64,000 nucleotides of DNA from Bacteroidota bacterium. Lineage in GTDB: Bacteria; Bacteroidota; Bacteroidia; NS11-12g; UBA9320. Where the stretch lies: positions 62,001 to 126,000 of the forward strand of contig CANIKO010000008.1 of NCBI GenBank assembly GCA_947468275.1, in the 5' to 3' direction. Made by a program: the position numbers and the translations under genes. Each line of letters starts with the position of its first letter. Position 1 is the stretch's first letter. The notes under the pieces were generated by a model. The model saw only the letters and a list, made by a program, of their open reading frames with translations, did no database searches and was not told where the DNA came from. Shown piece by piece: positions 18,182 to 26,298 of this stretch.

Positions 18182-18260
18182 ATTAAATTTTTGCGATTGC
18201 CTATTTAAATAAAAAAATCCGTTGAGACAATTCACTAAAGTAAAGGCTTGGTTTAAAGCA

Positions 18261-20564
18261 TTAATCAATTTTTAATTTTAACATACTTATTTTTTCGATT
18301 GTTTTTAATTCGAGTAAGTAAATTCCTCTATTTATGTCTTTAACATTCAAATATAATTTATTAGCTCCCTCTTTGAGTAATTCATTTTGTGTTAATACAG
18401 ATTTACCATTAATATCAATAAGGTTTATAATCAATTTTTCGTTGTTTGTAGATACTATATCAATCCATACATCTTTTGATGTTGGATTTGGAAAAACTTT
18501 AGCGTTTAACTGATTTTTAAGATCTGTATTTTTTAATAGTGATCTTTTCCACATAGCATATACATCAATTTTTATGTTATCATTTTGAGGATTTTGTCCT
18601 GAAGAAAAAGTTCCATTTGTCCCCATTGAACCAGTGCGCCCATCGCTAACTTTTGATGGAGCTCCTACATCGTTACAATCCTCAGTAAATATTGTGTTTT
18701 CAGTTTCAATTTCGTGAATGAATGCTGGCCCATCAGGTGATTCATGATCATATGTAAGAATTATCTGCGGAGGTATACTTCCGTCATAAAAATCAATATG
18801 AACTGCCGCCCCTGGACTACCACAGCCTGAAGAATTTGGAGCATTACTATAATCCAAAAAACCAAGTGCAGTCTTCGATGGGCTAGAACAAGTACGAAAA
18901 TGTTTGAACATATCCGCAGGAGTTTTAGTACTTCCTTCCCAAATTGAAATGTAAGTATCGCAACCATCATATACTTCGAGAGTATTGATGGAATTTTTAT
19001 ATTGACCAATTAACCCTGTGCAACTTTGACTACTATAAAATTTAGTATCTAAACTACTTCCAACTACATCTGCTGATTGAGCATTTGCGGCCAAAAAGCA
19101 CATCGAATAATCAACGTTGCATTCAAATTTACAAGTTGTCGCCCCTGATGTACAATCTGCTCCAGAACATCTGTTTACACCTGGAATAGTTGAAGATGTA
19201 TAATTAACTTCGCCCCAACCTCCTTTACCAGCATTAGCACCTGCTCCTCCTTGGATAGAGTAATTAAAATAATTATTACTAGCGGTATATGTGTAATTAT
19301 TATTACAAGCAATCCATATAAATCCTGCATCGCCACCATTGCCGCCATCGCCTCCAGTACCACCTACACCTTCATCCCCATAACCTCCTGCACCTGCATC
19401 CATTCCTGCTGAACCACAACATCCTTGCCCCCCAGGGCCTCCTGCGCCACCAGCCCCCCCGTTAGCACCGTTTCCTCCTTTTAACGCATTACCACCATTT
19501 GCAGAAATTACTACACTATTACTGGTAATATTAACATCTATAGCTTTAATGATCATTGCTCCTCCTCCTCGGCCGCCTTTACCTGCTGCTCCACCAGAAC
19601 CACCAGCCATACCTGAAGTTCCAGCTGTTCCAGTAGTAGCGCACAATGAATTATTTCCGCCGGTTCCTCCAAAACCACCACCGCCAGCACCATCTCCGCT
19701 ACCATATCCTGAAATAAACGAACCAGGATTACCCATAACCAATAAACTGTTAAATGTTGCTTTAGAAAAAGGTGTACCCGCACCATTAGCTGACCCAGAA
19801 CTTGAAGTATTATTAGCCTGTCCACCTTTGGAGCCTATGAGTGAACCTCCAATTGCAACACTACCGCATCCAGAACCACCATCAAACCACCAAAACCCAG
19901 GAGCAGGTGTTAATGATAAAGGTGTTGGTGTGGTCGCAGCAGGAGCCCCTGCTCCTCCAGGAGCATAAGTATGTCCCGCATCAGCGGCTGTATAACCTTT
20001 GCCATCAACTGTTATTAGCCCACCCGAGATTGCTAATGTTCCATTTACAATTATTGGCAAAATTCCACCTATATGACCATTATATGGACTACAAGTCACA
20101 GTTCCGCCAGATAAAGTAAAATCATCAAATCGATGAATGATGACTAACTGTAAATTAGCTCCGCCACCAACTGAATATGAAAGCATCGTTCCATTTACAG
20201 CTTCTAATTTTAAATCAGTTGTAGGAGAACAATTATTTGTTTTTATCCATACATTTTGATGACGTCCAACTGTCCCTCCCTTCATCTGAATTAATACAGC
20301 CATATTATCTACTGCAAAATTGCCTTGCTTGTATGTACTACTTATATTGACACAAAGTGTTGCACTTGTCGAACTGCCAAATGATGTAACTTCGGCTTTA
20401 ACATCATCCAAATAGAGAAAGCCTGAAGTCAAATTAGGATCTACTTCAACGGCAAATCCAGTTCCAAATCCGCTAATTTGCCCCTCAAGATTTACGGATA
20501 ATGTGAAAAGAATAAGTGTAATAATTGTTAATTTTTTTGATACAAATTCGTTTAAATACTTCAT
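18261..20564 (-). CDS. Glycine-rich T9SS-sorted surface protein
   Basis: 767 residues. A signal peptide (to about residue 30) is followed by a hydrophobic beta-rich part. Residues about 200-430 are extremely rich in Gly, Ala and Ser in collagen- or silk-like runs (GGAGGPGGQGCCG, GGTGGDGGNGGDAG). A Cys-containing globular part follows (about 460-640: SQSCTGLIGQYKNSINTLEVYDGC, IPPQIILTYDHESPDGP). The protein ends in a type A sorting domain (VFPNPTSKDVWIDI, NRGIYLLEL). Such glycine-rich secreted proteins could be structural or adhesive, but no function is shown. The Gly-rich part creates proline-rich open frames on the other strand, which I treat as shadows. It is divergent from the XRE regulator. 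Confidence 0.8.
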   Translation of the reverse strand: MKYLNEFVSKKLTIITLILFTLSVNLEGQISGFGTGFAVEVDPNLTSGFLYLDDVKAEVTSFGSSTSATLCVNISSTYKQGNFAVDNMAVLIQMKGGTVGRHQNVWIKTNNCSPTTDLKLEAVNGTMLSYSVGGGANLQLVIIHRFDDFTLSGGTVTCSPYNGHIGGILPIIVNGTLAISGGLITVDGKGYTAADAGHTYAPGGAGAPAATTPTPLSLTPAPGFWWFDGGSGCGSVAIGGSLIGSKGGQANNTSSSGSANGAGTPFSKATFNSLLVMGNPGSFISGYGSGDGAGGGGFGGTGGNNSLCATTGTAGTSGMAGGSGGAAGKGGRGGGAMIIKAIDVNITSNSVVISANGGNALKGGNGANGGAGGAGGPGGQGCCGSAGMDAGAGGYGDEGVGGTGGDGGNGGDAGFIWIACNNNYTYTASNNYFNYSIQGGAGANAGKGGWGEVNYTSSTIPGVNRCSGADCTSGATTCKFECNVDYSMCFLAANAQSADVVGSSLDTKFYSSQSCTGLIGQYKNSINTLEVYDGCDTYISIWEGSTKTPADMFKHFRTCSSPSKTALGFLDYSNAPNSSGCGSPGAAVHIDFYDGSIPPQIILTYDHESPDGPAFIHEIETENTIFTEDCNDVGAPSKVSDGRTGSMGTNGTFSSGQNPQNDNIKIDVYAMWKRSLLKNTDLKNQLNAKVFPNPTSKDVWIDIVSTNNEKLIINLIDINGKSVLTQNELLKEGANKLYLNVKDINRGIYLLELKTIEKISMLKLKID

Positions 20565-20614
20565 GCTTTTTAATTTTATGATAAAAATTTACCTGCTTTA
20601 AGAAGGCTTTATGC

Positions 20615-20632
20615 GTTTCACGACATTGAAAC
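20615..20632. promoter_or_regulatory. Inverted repeat GTTTCA-N6-TGAAAC, candidate operator
   Basis: A perfect 6-bp dyad with a CGACAT centre lies in the 292-bp divergent region between the glycine-rich gene and the XRE regulator, 51 bp before the former's ATG. The spacing suits a dimeric helix-turn-helix protein. The assignment is inference. Confidence 0.35.
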
Positions 20633-20660
20633 ACATTACCAAACCAACATCTTATAATTG

Positions 20661-20677
20661 GTATTGTAAAGCAATAC
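20661..20677. promoter_or_regulatory. Inverted repeat GTATTG-N5-CAATAC, candidate operator
   Basis: A second perfect 6-bp dyad, with TAAAG centre, lies in the same divergent region. A short palindrome ATTGCAAT follows near 20690. No other feature was seen in this gap apart from the regulator's -7 element. Confidence 0.35.
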
Positions 20678-20825
20678 TTTATAGCAGGAATTGCAATATT
20701 TTCTGTGAATACTTTTAAATAGTGATGCGCATTAAGTTAATTTTAAAATTGCGGAATCATATAAGTTTGGAATAAATAATATTAAAATATGCTATAAATC
20801 ATTATATAAGGAAAATATTTTAAGA

Positions 20826-20833
20826 TATATTTG
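20826..20833 (+). promoter_or_regulatory. -7 element TATATTTG for the XRE regulator
   Basis: A perfect TAnnTTTG match lies 23 bases before ATG 20857. Confidence 0.4.
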
Positions 20834-20856
20834 TCTTTTATTTTATTGCTTCTAAT

Positions 20857-21339
20857 ATGAAAAACCAAAAATTATCGGATGAAGAATTAAAAACGATATT
20901 TAATAATATGAGGATATTTAGAAATATGCTAGGTATTAAACAAGAAGCATTTGCTGATTCGATAGGCATGAAACAAGGGGATTACTCTAAACTTGAAAGT
21001 GGGAAGAAGGATAATTGGAGCAAATATTGGGATATAATTGCAAGTACTTTATGTGTTCATCCTTTACAATTAACACTTCGCAATTGTCAGATAGAAAACA
21101 GAAATGGCATGTTAGTTATTAATGGATTAGATACTTCACAATACGAGTTTTTAGAACCTAATATTAGATTGTGGAAAATCTTGGATGAAAAAAGAGAAAG
21201 AGAATTTAACGCCTTAAAGGATGAAAATAATGTATTAAAGCAATCCTTAAAATTAAAAGAAAACAAAATATTGAAAGCATATAAAATAATAGCTCATCAA
21301 AATAAAATGCTTCAAAAATTTGCTGTTAACATAAGTTAA
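20857..21339 (+). CDS. XRE-family helix-turn-helix regulator with C-terminal coiled coil
   Basis: 160 residues. Residues about 14-70 form a helix-turn-helix of the Cro/C1 type (IFRNMLGIKQEAFADSIGMKQGDYSKLESGKK). Residues about 115-152 form a Lys/Glu-rich coiled coil (ILDEKREREFNALKDENNVLKQSLKLKENKI) likely to drive dimerisation. Orphan regulators of this shape are common beside secreted-protein genes in Bacteroidota. Its divergent position and the dyads between the two genes suggest that it controls the glycine-rich T9SS gene, itself or both, but this is inference. It lies in the 5.4-kb segment flanked by the two tgt 3' ends. Confidence 0.85.
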   Translation: MKNQKLSDEELKTIFNNMRIFRNMLGIKQEAFADSIGMKQGDYSKLESGKKDNWSKYWDIIASTLCVHPLQLTLRNCQIENRNGMLVINGLDTSQYEFLEPNIRLWKILDEKREREFNALKDENNVLKQSLKLKENKILKAYKIIAHQNKMLQKFAVNIS

Positions 21340-21425
21340 TATTGAGTTGATTGGCTATAGAAATGGAATTTGACCATTTCAAAAAGCATAACCTAAAACT
21401 GTTACTTTACCAATTATAAATTAAT

Positions 21426-22544
21426 TTACAACCTCACATCCAATACCTTCACCATTCCATTCTTCCATTCCTTAAAGGTTCCTTCATGTATTTTTTCACG
21501 GGCAGTAGTTACCAACCACATATAGAATTTAAGATTATGAATACTTGAAATTTGGGCCGCCAGATATTCTTTGGCTACTAACAAATGTCGCAAATAAGCT
21601 TTGGAATAATGCGGTGTAAGCTCATCATCAATCGGGCTAAAATCATTGTCCCACTTTTTATTTCTAATATTTATAGTTCCGTTTTTGGTAAACAACATTC
21701 CGTTGCGGGCATTGCGGGTAGGCATTACACAGTCAAACATATCTATACCCAAGGCGATGCATTCCAAAATGTTGGCCGGTGTTCCCACTCCCATTAAGTA
21801 GCGGGGTTTATCAGCAGGTAAAATGGAGCAAACCAAATCCGTCATGGCATACATATCTTCATGCGGTTCACCAACGGATAAACCGCCTATGGCATTGCCT
21901 TCACAATTCATAGAAGCTATATATTCGGCAGATTGCTTGCGCAAATCCGGAAATGTGCTGCCTTGAACAATAGGAAAAAGAGTTTGACTATACCCATACA
22001 ATCCTTCAGTAGCATTAAAATGTTCAACACATCGCTTTAGCCAACGGTGGGTAAGATGCATGCTCTTTTCGGCATACGGTTTTTCACAAGGCCACGGGGT
22101 GCATTCATCAAAAGCCATTATTATATCTGCTCCTATTTCACGCTGTGTGTCCATCACATTTTCAGGAGTAAAAAGCAATTTACTACCGTCAATGTGACTT
22201 CTGAACTCAACTCCATCTTCTTTTAATTTTCTATTGGCCGATAATGAATAAACCTGATAACCACCGCTATCCGTAAGAATGGGTCGGTCCCAATTCATAA
22301 ATTTATGTAACCCTCCGGCTTGTTTTAAGATGGAAGTACCCGGACGAAGATATAAATGATAGGTATTACCTAAAATAATAGGGGCATTAATACTTTCCTT
22401 TAAAAAATACTGGTCAACGGCTTTCACAGTTCCTTGGGTGCCCACGGGCATAAAAACCGGAGTTTGTATTAAACCGTGGTCGGTTACAATAATACCGGTA
22501 CGGGCTTTACTGTTTTTATCTGTTTGTTGGAGGGTAAACTTCAT
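21426..22544 (-). CDS. tgt: Queuine tRNA-ribosyltransferase (tRNA-guanine transglycosylase)
   Basis: 372 residues, full length. The enzyme swaps guanine-34 for the queuosine precursor in GUN tRNAs. The catalytic-site motifs LTDSGGYQVYSL (about 89-100), IVQGS, AIGGLSVGE and GIDMFDCVMPTRNARNG, with the nucleophile Asp, are all present. The usual zinc motif CxCxxC...H is not: that segment reads SPIDDELTPHYSKAYLRH, leaving only the His. I believe related Bacteroidota enzymes share this loss, but could not check. It is the last gene of menG-porT-tgt, starting directly after the porT stop. Its last 60 bp are duplicated at 15956-16016. Confidence 0.95.
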   Translation of the reverse strand: MKFTLQQTDKNSKARTGIIVTDHGLIQTPVFMPVGTQGTVKAVDQYFLKESINAPIILGNTYHLYLRPGTSILKQAGGLHKFMNWDRPILTDSGGYQVYSLSANRKLKEDGVEFRSHIDGSKLLFTPENVMDTQREIGADIIMAFDECTPWPCEKPYAEKSMHLTHRWLKRCVEHFNATEGLYGYSQTLFPIVQGSTFPDLRKQSAEYIASMNCEGNAIGGLSVGEPHEDMYAMTDLVCSILPADKPRYLMGVGTPANILECIALGIDMFDCVMPTRNARNGMLFTKNGTINIRNKKWDNDFSPIDDELTPHYSKAYLRHLLVAKEYLAAQISSIHNLKFYMWLVTTAREKIHEGTFKEWKNGMVKVLDVRL

Positions 22545-23237
22545 TTACTCAAAATGAAGCGAAAGTTGAATAAGCTTAGGATATAAGCCACCCAGGGATG
22601 TTGTATAAATATAATTATCCTTTATCAAGGAATTTCTAAAATCATTGCTTAATTTTATTTCAGGGGAAAATTTAAAATAAGGATAGTAAAGATCTAAGCC
22701 AAAGCCCACATCATAATTAATCGTAGAAGCATGCATGCCAACGACAGGTTTAGTAGCACTTCGTTCGGTTTCGGCATCACTGGTAAAATTATAGCGATAC
22801 CCTACTCCGCCTATCACATAAAACCTGAAATTTTTATGACGCACCGTTTTGTATTTTATAAGCAATGGAACTTCAAAATAAGTAGATTGTAACATGGCTG
22901 TTTTTGTAGTTCCACCTTTAAAATGGTAGGTTAAATTTCGCTGCGACATTACTTGAACGATAGCCATTGTTCGTAAATCCCAAAATTCATTTAAGTGAAA
23001 ATTAACAATACCTCCTACTCCAAGGCCCGGAAAATTAGTAGTTGTTATACTGTTTAGAGTATCGTTGGGTAAACTAAAAAAATTCTCACTTCTCGAAAAT
23101 TTCATTTTACCATAAGTACCGATTATAGAAAACCCAAAATGTATTTTTTGATTAAGGTCATAAAGCGGGTCATTCATTTGAGCCATTGATGATTTACCAA
23201 TGAATAAAGTGACTATAATGATAAATACACGTTTCAT
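22545..23237 (-). CDS. porT: PorT-like outer-membrane beta-barrel protein of the T9SS
   Basis: 230 residues. A signal peptide (to SSMA) is followed by an 8-strand barrel pattern: FGFSIIGTYGKMKF, FPGLGVGGIVNFHL, YFEVPLLIKYKTV, FRFYVIGGVGYRYNF, and the C-terminal strand LIQLSLHFE ending in Phe-Glu. PorT is needed for type IX secretion, and its gene commonly lies beside menG/ubiE in this phylum, as here (3 bp after menG). Family-level homology to general PF13568 barrels cannot be excluded by eye, so the PorT call leans on gene order. Confidence 0.72.
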   Translation of the reverse strand: MKRVFIIIVTLFIGKSSMAQMNDPLYDLNQKIHFGFSIIGTYGKMKFSRSENFFSLPNDTLNSITTTNFPGLGVGGIVNFHLNEFWDLRTMAIVQVMSQRNLTYHFKGGTTKTAMLQSTYFEVPLLIKYKTVRHKNFRFYVIGGVGYRYNFTSDAETERSATKPVVGMHASTINYDVGFGLDLYYPYFKFSPEIKLSNDFRNSLIKDNYIYTTSLGGLYPKLIQLSLHFE

Positions 23238-23240
23238 TCT

Positions 23241-23960
23241 TTATTTAACAGCAGTGTATAACGTACAAACTCCAAACATAAAACGTTTTTCTTTGCAATC
23301 CAAATATCCGCATTGGGTCATTATTTCAATGAATTGTTTCCCATCAGGAAATGCATTTACTGATTGGGGCAGGTAAGTGTAGGCTTTATTGTTTTTTGAA
23401 AACACCTTTCCGATCAAAGGCAAAATATTATTAAAATAAAAATTATAGCCTTGTTTAAATGGAAAAGATGCAGGTCTGGAAAATTCGAGGATGGCCACCA
23501 TTCCTCCTTTTCGCAAAACACGGTACATTTCTGATAATCCTTTGTTTAGATGTTCAAAATTTCTTACTCCAAATGCCACAGTTACAGCATCAAATTCATT
23601 CTCAGAATACTTAATATTTTCAGAATCTCCTTTTTCAAGAATGATCTTGGTAATTCCGTCTTTTTTTAGCTTCTCACGACCGAATGACAACATTCCTTCC
23701 GAAATATCAATGCCAATAACCTGATCAGGATTTAATCGCAATGCTTCAATGGCCAAATCACCGGTGCCAGTGGCCACATCTAATATTTTTTTGGGACTAA
23801 TTGATTTTAATGCATTAATGGTTTTTATCCTCCAAATCTTGTCAATGCCTAAAGATAGTGTATGATTTAGAAAATCGTATTTAGGACTGATGGAATCAAA
23901 CATTTGCTCCACCTGAATTTTTTTTGACTCTGGTGAAAGTATATCAGGTTTTACTTGCAT
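23241..23960 (-). CDS. menG: Demethylmenaquinone/2-methoxy-benzoquinol methyltransferase
   Basis: 239 residues when started at ATG 23960 (MQVKPDILSPESKKIQVEQMF). A longer frame to 24023 would run over the engB promoter and start. SAM-binding motif LDVATGTGDLAIEA lies at about 67-80. The family signatures YDFLNHTLSLGIDKIWR and RVLRKGGMVAILEFSRP are present. It performs the C-methylation in menaquinone synthesis, the quinone used by the complex I encoded at 36344-49081. It is first in menG-porT-tgt. A TATATTTG element lies 8 bases upstream of the start, inside a 44-bp divergent intergenic region. Confidence 0.94.
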   Translation of the reverse strand: MQVKPDILSPESKKIQVEQMFDSISPKYDFLNHTLSLGIDKIWRIKTINALKSISPKKILDVATGTGDLAIEALRLNPDQVIGIDISEGMLSFGREKLKKDGITKIILEKGDSENIKYSENEFDAVTVAFGVRNFEHLNKGLSEMYRVLRKGGMVAILEFSRPASFPFKQGYNFYFNNILPLIGKVFSKNNKAYTYLPQSVNAFPDGKQFIEIMTQCGYLDCKEKRFMFGVCTLYTAVK

Positions 23961-23965
23961 ACAAG

Positions 23966-23996
23966 TTGCAAATATACGGCTATTGACATAGCTTTG
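23966..23996 (+). promoter_or_regulatory. engB: Promoter of engB: TTG-N20-TAGCTTTG
   Basis: TTG (23966-23968), a 20-base spacer and TAGCTTTG (23989-23996) fit the Bacteroidota consensus at both elements and lie 8 bases before ATG 24005. Confidence 0.6.
23969..23976 (-). promoter_or_regulatory. menG: -7 element TATATTTG for menG-porT-tgt
   Basis: A perfect TAnnTTTG match on the minus strand lies 8 bases before ATG 23960. It overlaps the spacer of the engB promoter on the other strand. Confidence 0.5.
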
Positions 23997-24004
23997 GAAA
24001 CGAA

Positions 24005-24595
24005 ATGGAAGTGAAGTCAGCACGGTTTTTAAAATCGTTTGGAGAATACTCTCAAATGCAAAATGAACTCAAACCTGAGTTTGCATTTATAGGCAGAAGT
24101 AATGTTGGAAAGTCGTCGTTAATCAATATGCTTTGTAATAATAAATACTTGGCTAAAACCTCGTCAACACCAGGTAAAACAAAGCTTATTAACCAATTTC
24201 TAATTAACGAAAAATGGTATTTGGTAGATTTACCGGGCTATGGATATGCCCGAGTTTCAAAAGGAGATAAGAAAGTATTTGATAGTTTAATCACCAATTA
24301 TATTATCAATCGTGAAAATCTTTTTTGCTTATTTGTGTTAATTGATAGCCGACTTGAACCACAAAAAATAGATTTAGAATTCATTACAAAATGTGGTGAA
24401 TCTGGCATTCCTATTTGTTTGGTTTTTACCAAGATTGATAAGGATAAAGGGAAATTCGTTACTCAAAATGTAGAAGCTATGCTAAATGAACTAAAAAAAA
24501 CGTGGGAAAACTTGCCAACGCATTTGCTTTCTTCCGCTGAAAAAGGCGATGGGCGAAAGGAGATTTTGAAGTTTATTTCAAACGCATTAAAGTAA
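24005..24595 (+). CDS. engB: Ribosome biogenesis GTPase EngB (YihA/YsxC)
   Basis: 196 residues with all GTPase motifs: G1 GRSNVGKSS (30-38), the G2 Thr in KTSSTPGKT, G3 DLPGYGYA, G4 TKIDK and a SSAEKGDG G5-like end. EngB is an essential small GTPase for late assembly of the 50S subunit. It is divergent from menG with interleaved promoters and is followed 15 bp downstream by the FAD oxidoreductase gene. Confidence 0.95.
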   Translation: MEVKSARFLKSFGEYSQMQNELKPEFAFIGRSNVGKSSLINMLCNNKYLAKTSSTPGKTKLINQFLINEKWYLVDLPGYGYARVSKGDKKVFDSLITNYIINRENLFCLFVLIDSRLEPQKIDLEFITKCGESGIPICLVFTKIDKDKGKFVTQNVEAMLNELKKTWENLPTHLLSSAEKGDGRKEILKFISNALK

Positions 24596-24610
24596 TACTT
24601 TATTCAAAAC

Positions 24611-25738
24611 ATGTTAAGCTTTTGGGAGAAAAATAGTTTTTTAAACTTTGACATAATTATTGTAGGTGCAGGAATCAATGGACTTTCAGCGGCTTGCGCC
24701 ATTAAAGAAAAACATCCTGAACGAAGTGTTCTGATTTTGGAACGAGGCAGTTGGCCACTAGGGGCAAGTACCCGAAATGCAGGTTTTGCCTGCTTCGGAA
24801 GTTTTGCTGAAATACGAGATGATATAAACCAAAATGGATTGGACAAAGCCTTGCAATTAATTGAATGGCGAGTTAAAGGTTTGGAAATTCACAAACGACG
24901 ATTGGGTGATGAAAAAATGGGTTATAAAAATACAGGCGGCGGTGAAATTTTATTTGGCGACGAATCTTTTGAACAGGACGAATTGGAAGTGATGAACCAA
25001 AATCTAAAACCAATTTTAAAGACTAAAGTTTTCAAAACTGATATTTCAAAAGTGAATGAATATGGTTTTAACAAAAAAAATATCAGACAATTTATAACCA
25101 ATAGCTGCGAAGGTCAGGTAGATTCAGGGCTGCTAATGTATAATCTTTGGCAATACACTGCAAGCCTTGGAGTGTTGATAATGAACGGAATAGATGTATT
25201 GGATTTTAATGATTCAGGTAAAAATTGCGAAATAATTGCCAAACATAATATGTTAAAGGAAACTCCGAAATTCACTTGTCAAACCTTAATTTTTAGTACC
25301 AATGCGTTTTCATCATACTTCTTTCCAAATTTGGATGTAGTGCCTGGCCGCGGACAAATACTGGCCACCAAACCTATTGAAGGTTTGAAATTTGAAGGTA
25401 TTTTTCATTTCCGTCAGGGTTATTATTACTTCCGCAATTTTGGCAACCGCATAATTTTTGGGGGTGGCCGAAACGAAAATAAAGAAGGAGAAACAACCAC
25501 CGAAATAGCTTTGAATAATGAAATTCAAAACAGTTTAGACCATTATTTAAAAACCTTGATAATTCCTGATATTAAATATGAAATAGACTATCGCTGGGCC
25601 GGTATTATGGCCTTTGGTAATGAAAAGCTGCCAATAATCGAAAGGGTTTCTTCCAATGTGATAGCCGGAGTGAGAATGGGTGGAATGGGTGTGGCTTTGT
25701 CGGGAGTTACTTCGGAGAGGATTGCGGAAATGGTGTAG
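24611..25738 (+). CDS. FAD-dependent oxidoreductase (DAO family)
   Basis: 375 residues. After a short lead comes the dinucleotide-binding fold IIIVGAGINGLSAACAI (about 16-32), then LERGSWPLGASTRNAGFACFGS, where ASTRNAG is typical of glycine oxidase/DadA-like flavoenzymes, and a C-terminal GGGRNENKEGE and RVSSNVIAGVRMGGMGVALS segment. The substrate is probably an amine or amino acid, but it cannot be set from sequence alone. It is 15 bp after engB, so likely co-transcribed, with no obvious functional link. Confidence 0.85.
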   Translation: MLSFWEKNSFLNFDIIIVGAGINGLSAACAIKEKHPERSVLILERGSWPLGASTRNAGFACFGSFAEIRDDINQNGLDKALQLIEWRVKGLEIHKRRLGDEKMGYKNTGGGEILFGDESFEQDELEVMNQNLKPILKTKVFKTDISKVNEYGFNKKNIRQFITNSCEGQVDSGLLMYNLWQYTASLGVLIMNGIDVLDFNDSGKNCEIIAKHNMLKETPKFTCQTLIFSTNAFSSYFFPNLDVVPGRGQILATKPIEGLKFEGIFHFRQGYYYFRNFGNRIIFGGGRNENKEGETTTEIALNNEIQNSLDHYLKTLIIPDIKYEIDYRWAGIMAFGNEKLPIIERVSSNVIAGVRMGGMGVALSGVTSERIAEMV

Positions 25739-25778
25739 ATTTTATAAAGAATTGACTAATTTTAAAAAATCCTGTTAT

Positions 25779-26138
25779 TTATCTTCTATAAGTTTTTGTA
25801 GTTTTCGGTAAGCCTCCATTGTTAATGAACCCCATTTCATCCGTTTCAAATAAGGGTAAGAAATAAGTGCATACCCCATCTGCATCAATCTCTGTAATAC
25901 CAATTGGGTCATTTTTTTTACCATAAAAAACAATCTTTTTTTCGAGAATAAAAGTACCAACCTCACCCCAAACATAGGAAGATGTATCGTTTATAATTTC
26001 AATTACACTATTGATATTTGCATTTATAATAATATGATCAAAAGAAAATAAACCCTTGCACACTATTGCTTTACCAACTTCTCCTAATGGAAAAATTAGA
26101 TTATTTTTGATCTCTTCATCGCATTGCCTAGGATACAA
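25779..26138 (-). CDS. Unrecognised 119-residue protein, start uncertain, possibly a truncated lipoprotein
   Basis: The open frame runs from a stop at 26163-26165 to the stop at 25779. It has no ATG near its 5' end; the best start is TTG at 26138. The residues just upstream read IWGCAEKI, which looks like the lipobox end of a lipoprotein signal, but in-frame stops cut it off there. The body is beta-rich (KAIVCKGLFSFDHIIINANINSV, VGTFILEKKIVFYGKK). I know no family for it. It may be a decayed gene. It is convergent with the FAD oxidoreductase. Confidence 0.45.
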   Translation of the reverse strand: MYPRQCDEEIKNNLIFPLGEVGKAIVCKGLFSFDHIIINANINSVIEIINDTSSYVWGEVGTFILEKKIVFYGKKNDPIGITEIDADGVCTYFLPLFETDEMGFINNGGLPKTTKTYRR

Positions 26139-26298
26139 TATTTTCTCAGCGCATCCCCAGATTTATATATTTCTTTAAAAGATCTTGAATTAAGATTGTA
26201 GGGATTAGTAAAAAATAAAGGTTAATAATCCATTTAGAATTACCCCCAAATAGATTAAACCATTCTTGTACATTGAAACAAAAATAATTAAAGAAAAT

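Larger units (their letters stand above)
16017..21425. mobile_element. Candidate inserted segment bracketed by tgt 3'-end direct repeats
   Basis: The 5.4 kb between the tgt stop (21426) and the degenerate tgt 3' fragment (15956-16016) carries two T9SS cargo genes and one XRE regulator. Direct repetition of the 3' end of a housekeeping gene, one copy completing the gene and the other displaced, is the usual scar of site-specific integration. No integrase, transposase or terminal repeat is present, so a decayed element or a local duplication is equally possible. Confidence 0.4.

Noticed and set aside
19549-19968. Proline-rich open frame on the plus strand
   Set aside because: It is the complement of glycine codons in the glycine-rich T9SS gene and has no signal, domain or start context of its own.
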